Source of the DNA: Acinetobacter sp. ANC 4178
GTDB lineage: Bacteria > Pseudomonadota > Gammaproteobacteria > Pseudomonadales > Moraxellaceae
DNA: 64,000 nt
Reading direction: 5' to 3'
Assembly (NCBI RefSeq): GCF_004331175.1
Contig: NZ_SJOD01000002.1
Span: forward strand, 496,001-560,000
In this document: positions 61,802 through 64,000 of the stretch, one piece after another
Layout of the letters: every line of letters starts with the position of its first letter
Numbering within the stretch: the stretch's first letter is position 1
Made by a program: the position numbers and the translations under genes
Notes under the pieces: model-generated
Databases searched by the model: none
What the model saw: the letters and a program-made list of their open reading frames with translations, nothing else
Told to the model about the DNA's origin: nothing

Positions 61802-62119
61802 TTATGAAGATGAAAGCTTCATTAATACAAGCCCTGAAATAATTAAGATGGCGGCAAGCATCCGCATAGCGGTTGCAGGCTCACCTAAAATAAAAATGCC
61901 CACCAGAAAAGAACCGATTGCACCAATTCCTGTCCAAATTGTATATGCCGTTCCCAAGGGTAAAGTGCGCATCGCATACGCCAATAATGCAAAGCTTAAG
62001 ATCATAAAAATGAGGGTGATAATACTCGGACCAATTCGACTAAAGCCTTCTGACAGCTTCATGGAATATGCCCAGACGATTTCAAAAATACCCGCAAAAA
62101 TAAGTACAATCCAAGCCAT
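61802..62119 (-). CDS. gdx: Guanidinium exporter of the SMR family (SugE/Gdx)
   Basis: The 105-residue protein has four membrane helices with the essential glutamate at position 13 (MAWIVLIFAGIFEIVWAYSM) and the motif TLPLGTAYTIWTGIGAIGSF. The Gdx subfamily of small multidrug resistance proteins exports guanidinium in exchange for protons as antiparallel dimers. The start at 62117-62119 follows GGAGG. The gene lies behind a guanidine-II riboswitch, which fits the Gdx rather than the EmrE drug-exporter branch. Confidence 0.93.
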   Translation of the reverse strand: MAWIVLIFAGIFEIVWAYSMKLSEGFSRIGPSIITLIFMILSFALLAYAMRTLPLGTAYTIWTGIGAIGSFLVGIFILGEPATAMRMLAAILIISGLVLMKLSSS

Positions 62120-62145
62120 GACGACCTCCAAATTTAAATCAAAAA

Positions 62146-62213
62146 TCAGGTCGTCCTGAGGAATTTTCTTGGTGCATCTTTAGAGTTTAAGCACCAAGGG
62201 AGGTCGTTCCTCC
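62146..62213 (-). promoter_or_regulatory. Guanidine-II (mini-ykkC) riboswitch upstream of gdx
   Basis: Two hairpins precede gdx. P2 (62146-62159) is TCAGG-ACGA-CCTGA, with the exact ACGR tetraloop of the class. P1 (62199-62213) is GGAGG-AACGA-CCTCC, the same loop with one extra A. Between them lies an 8-bp hairpin CTTGGTGC...GCACCAAG. Each loop-plus-3'-arm is complementary to the Shine-Dalgarno region GGAGGTCGTC: ACGACCTCC of P1 pairs over nine bases, GACGACCT of P2 over eight. Guanidine binding should hold both hairpins closed and free the ribosome-binding site, turning translation on. Confidence 0.9.
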
Positions 62214-62228
62214 TTATATTTCTCCAAA

Positions 62229-62234
62229 ATTATA
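62229..62234 (-). promoter_or_regulatory. Minus 10 box of the gdx transcript
   Basis: TATAAT is present on the minus strand 16 bases before the P1 hairpin of the riboswitch. No good -35 box is seen; TTGCAC is 20 bases upstream. The transcript should start near 62222. Confidence 0.45.
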
Positions 62235-62297
62235 CTGGATGTAGCGCTTTTATGGTGCAAAACCATAATGCAATAACATTAAATACACCTATAAAAA

Positions 62298-62332
62298 ATA
62301 AGGCTTTAAAACCGAAGTTTTAAAAGCCTTAT
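62298..62332 (-). terminator. Terminator of the copAB operon
   Basis: ATAAGGCTTTAAAAC-CGAA-GTTTTAAAAGCCTTAT pairs over 15 bases with one bulged base, 40 bases past the copB stop on the minus strand and upstream of the gdx promoter. Confidence 0.8.
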
Positions 62333-62372
62333 GAATTTATTAAACTGAATAAAACGCGAGTAAACTCAAATC

Positions 62373-63380
62373 TTAGAACTTAAAACGAATGCCTGCACCA
62401 TAGAGCCAGCCTTTTTCAGAGCCACTTTCAATTTGCCAAGGTGTTGCGTCTTTGCCTTTTGAATATTCATAAGCCATATCGATATAAGGCATGACCTTTT
62501 TGCTTATTTCATAACGGGTTTCCAAACCCGCCGTCACATTACTCAAGCCTGTTTTTTGGGCATATTTAGAATCATCACTAAACACAAGATCTACATCTAA
62601 GTAAGGTTTGAAAATCAGTTTTTGTGTCAGCAACAAATCTCGTTCTGTTTCCAGACTAAAGCCTGAATACTGGTCTGCACCTGCATATAAATAGGCATCT
62701 GTTTCAAAGAAATACGGCGCCAAACCATGTAAACCAATTACGGCATCCAGTTTTTCTTCCGTATCTTTACGATGCTGATCTAACTCGACCTTTTCTACAC
62801 GGTAACGTGTACCGATTTGTGCATCCCAAAAGTCTGAAATCATACGACTATAGAGTGTCTTTACCTCATATTCAGCCGCATGTGACTCATGCTTATCCAA
62901 ATGCGCTTTAATAAAGAGTTTATTTTCATCTGTACCAATACGGGTTTCAAATTCAGATTTTAAAGTGCCTTTCCCCTCTTCATTCAACAACCACTTATTA
63001 TCCACAGTCGTGACTGCATAAATCTGAGCACCATGTTCTGCACGATGATCATGTCCTGAATGCTTGTTTTCAGATGGTTCTTCTTTCCCCTGAACTTGTT
63101 GATGGTGTGAATGATCTGTTGATTGTGACGCTTGTACTGGTTTGACAGAATCAGGAGCTGAAGTCATGCCAGAAGATGCCGTTTGCTGCATGCTGGAATG
63201 ATCCATACTCGGCATATTATGCTGCATTTGAGAATGATCCATTTCAGCCTGCTGACCCTGTGATTCAGTTTGCTGCTGATGCACGGTAGGGTCTTGCTGT
63301 GCTTGTGCTAAGGTCAACTGACTCAGCAACAACAAAGAACCCGCCAGAACAGTCTGTGGAAATACATTAATGCTGCGCAT
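62373..63380 (-). CDS. copB: Copper resistance protein B
   Basis: CopB is an outer membrane barrel of copper resistance. From the ATG at 63378-63380 (GGAGATCAAC upstream) it has 335 residues: signal peptide (TVLAGSLLLLSQLTLAQAQ), a Met/His-rich metal-binding zone (AEMDHSQMQHNMPSMDHSSM) and the barrel (RIGTDENKLFIKAHLDKHES, LYAGADQYSGFSLETERDLL, ending YGAGIRFKF). The longer frame to 63515 runs into the small gene upstream. It overlaps the end of that gene by 14 bases. Confidence 0.93.
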   Translation of the reverse strand: MRSINVFPQTVLAGSLLLLSQLTLAQAQQDPTVHQQQTESQGQQAEMDHSQMQHNMPSMDHSSMQQTASSGMTSAPDSVKPVQASQSTDHSHHQQVQGKEEPSENKHSGHDHRAEHGAQIYAVTTVDNKWLLNEEGKGTLKSEFETRIGTDENKLFIKAHLDKHESHAAEYEVKTLYSRMISDFWDAQIGTRYRVEKVELDQHRKDTEEKLDAVIGLHGLAPYFFETDAYLYAGADQYSGFSLETERDLLLTQKLIFKPYLDVDLVFSDDSKYAQKTGLSNVTAGLETRYEISKKVMPYIDMAYEYSKGKDATPWQIESGSEKGWLYGAGIRFKF

Positions 63381-63672
63381 GTTGATCTCCCTGCTGTTCA
63401 GTGTTGGCTTGTTTCTTTTTAGCATCGCGGGATTCTTTTTTTGAAGATGGTTCTTTCGAACTGACGGGCATTGCCATCTGCTGCATGTTGGAATGATCCA
63501 TATTGTGCATTTCATGCTGCATTTGAGAATGATCCATCTCAGCGTGATGACCCTCTAATTCAGTCATGGACTGATGTGCAGCATGTGCCTGTTGTTCTTG
63601 TGCGAAAGCCACTTGGCTCAATAATAATGAACTGAGGAGAACAATTTTCGGCAATAAATTAGTGATGTGCAT
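63367..63672 (-). CDS. Small Met/His-rich exported protein, chimera of copB start and copA end
   Basis: The 101-residue product begins like CopB (signal peptide PKIVLLSSLLLSQVAFAQEQ, then AEMDHSQMQHEMHNMDHSNM) and ends like CopA (ANTEQQGDQHAQH against SNTEQQGDQHAHH). It overlaps copA and copB by 14 bases each, with the same GGAGATCAACATGC at both junctions. It looks like the product of a tandem duplication of the copA-copB junction. It could still bind copper in the periplasm. Confidence 0.8.
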   Translation of the reverse strand: MHITNLLPKIVLLSSLLLSQVAFAQEQQAHAAHQSMTELEGHHAEMDHSQMQHEMHNMDHSNMQQMAMPVSSKEPSSKKESRDAKKKQANTEQQGDQHAQH

Positions 63673-64000
63673 GTTGATCTCCTTGTTGTTCTGTATTTGA
63701 GTTTTGATCTTTAGAAAGGTTAGTTTTTGATATCGGCGTTGTTGATACTTTCCCATCTGTTACATTGGCAACAATTAATTTATTCATCATGCCTGCGCTC
63801 ATGTGGTACAGCAAATGGCAATGAATCGCCCATTCGCCCAATTCATCGGCGGTTAAGAGTACCGTGACCGTTTTTGCGGGGGGCACAACAATAGTATGTT
63901 TATTTGGCATATCGACCGCTGCTTGCCCATTTTCTAATTGCATAAACATGCCATGCAAATGCATCGGGTGCGCCATCATACTGTCATTGATAAATTTAAT
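63659..64000 (-). CDS. copA: Copper resistance multicopper oxidase CopA, C-terminal part (cut by window edge)
   Basis: CopA is a periplasmic multicopper oxidase that oxidises Cu(I). The last 113 residues are inside the window and hold the copper motifs MAHPMHLHGMFMQLENG and EWAIHCHLLYHMSAGMM, which give the type 1 and trinuclear cluster ligands. The C-terminus ends TEQQGDQHAHH and overlaps the next gene by 14 bases. The N-terminus lies beyond the window edge. Confidence 0.93.
   Translation of the reverse strand: MKFINDSMMAHPMHLHGMFMQLENGQAAVDMPNKHTIVVPPAKTVTVLLTADELGEWAIHCHLLYHMSAGMMNKLIVANVTDGKVSTTPISKTNLSKDQNSNTEQQGDQHAHH

Overview
The window is chromosomal DNA of an Acinetobacter-type gammaproteobacterium (Moraxellaceae). 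The evidence is the low-GC coding style, HemJ as the protoporphyrinogen oxidase, the dadA-alr-ridA-cycA cluster opposite an Lrp-type regulator, Moraxellaceae-like RpoB/RpoC, and rpsL-rpsG-fusA-tuf running into tRNA-Trp-secE-nusG-rplKAJL-rpoBC. I saw no phage, insertion sequence, CRISPR array or rRNA. Most of the window is core genome with small accessory patches.

Layout. 1-7.9 kb: a cut FUSC membrane protein opposite an IclR regulator, then uvrC, a thioesterase and pgsA on the minus strand, then an HxlR regulator opposite a quinone-oxidoreductase-like enzyme. 7.9-9.4 kb: a PH-domain protein, a degenerate stretch and a lipoprotein. 9.8-13.2 kb: fadBA (fatty acid beta-oxidation). 13.3-15 kb: an AT-rich AlbA_2/ATPase-type gene that looks acquired. 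15-31 kb: many small envelope or unknown proteins (lipoproteins, glycine-zipper protein, OmpW, LprI-like protein) with a DsbA-family oxidoreductase, HtpG, a YuiF-type antiporter and a hydrolase.

31-48 kb is one long minus-strand block for translation and transcription. It reads, in transcription order, rpsL, rpsG, fusA, tuf, tRNA-Trp, secE, nusG, rplK, rplA, rplJ, rplL, rpoB, rpoC. Several intergenic hairpins are visible: a leader terminator before rpsL, an attenuator and a long processing-type stem between rplL and rpoB, and a compound palindrome filling the rpoB-rpoC spacer. rpoC appears to use a TTG start.

48-62 kb: an EcsC-family protein, fabB, hemJ, an acyltransferase, the D-alanine catabolism cluster (cycA, ridA, alr/dadX, dadA) with its Lrp regulator, a SpoOM-family protein, a phosphatase, thiD, a NERD protein and ogt. 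62-64 kb: a Gdx/SugE exporter gene preceded by a clear guanidine-II (mini-ykkC) riboswitch whose two hairpins can each mask the Shine-Dalgarno sequence, then copB, a small chimeric copper-type gene and the 3' end of copA. The two most notable signals are the riboswitch-exporter unit and the copA/copB junction, where a 14-nt gene overlap is duplicated so that a small gene now combines the start of copB with the end of copA.
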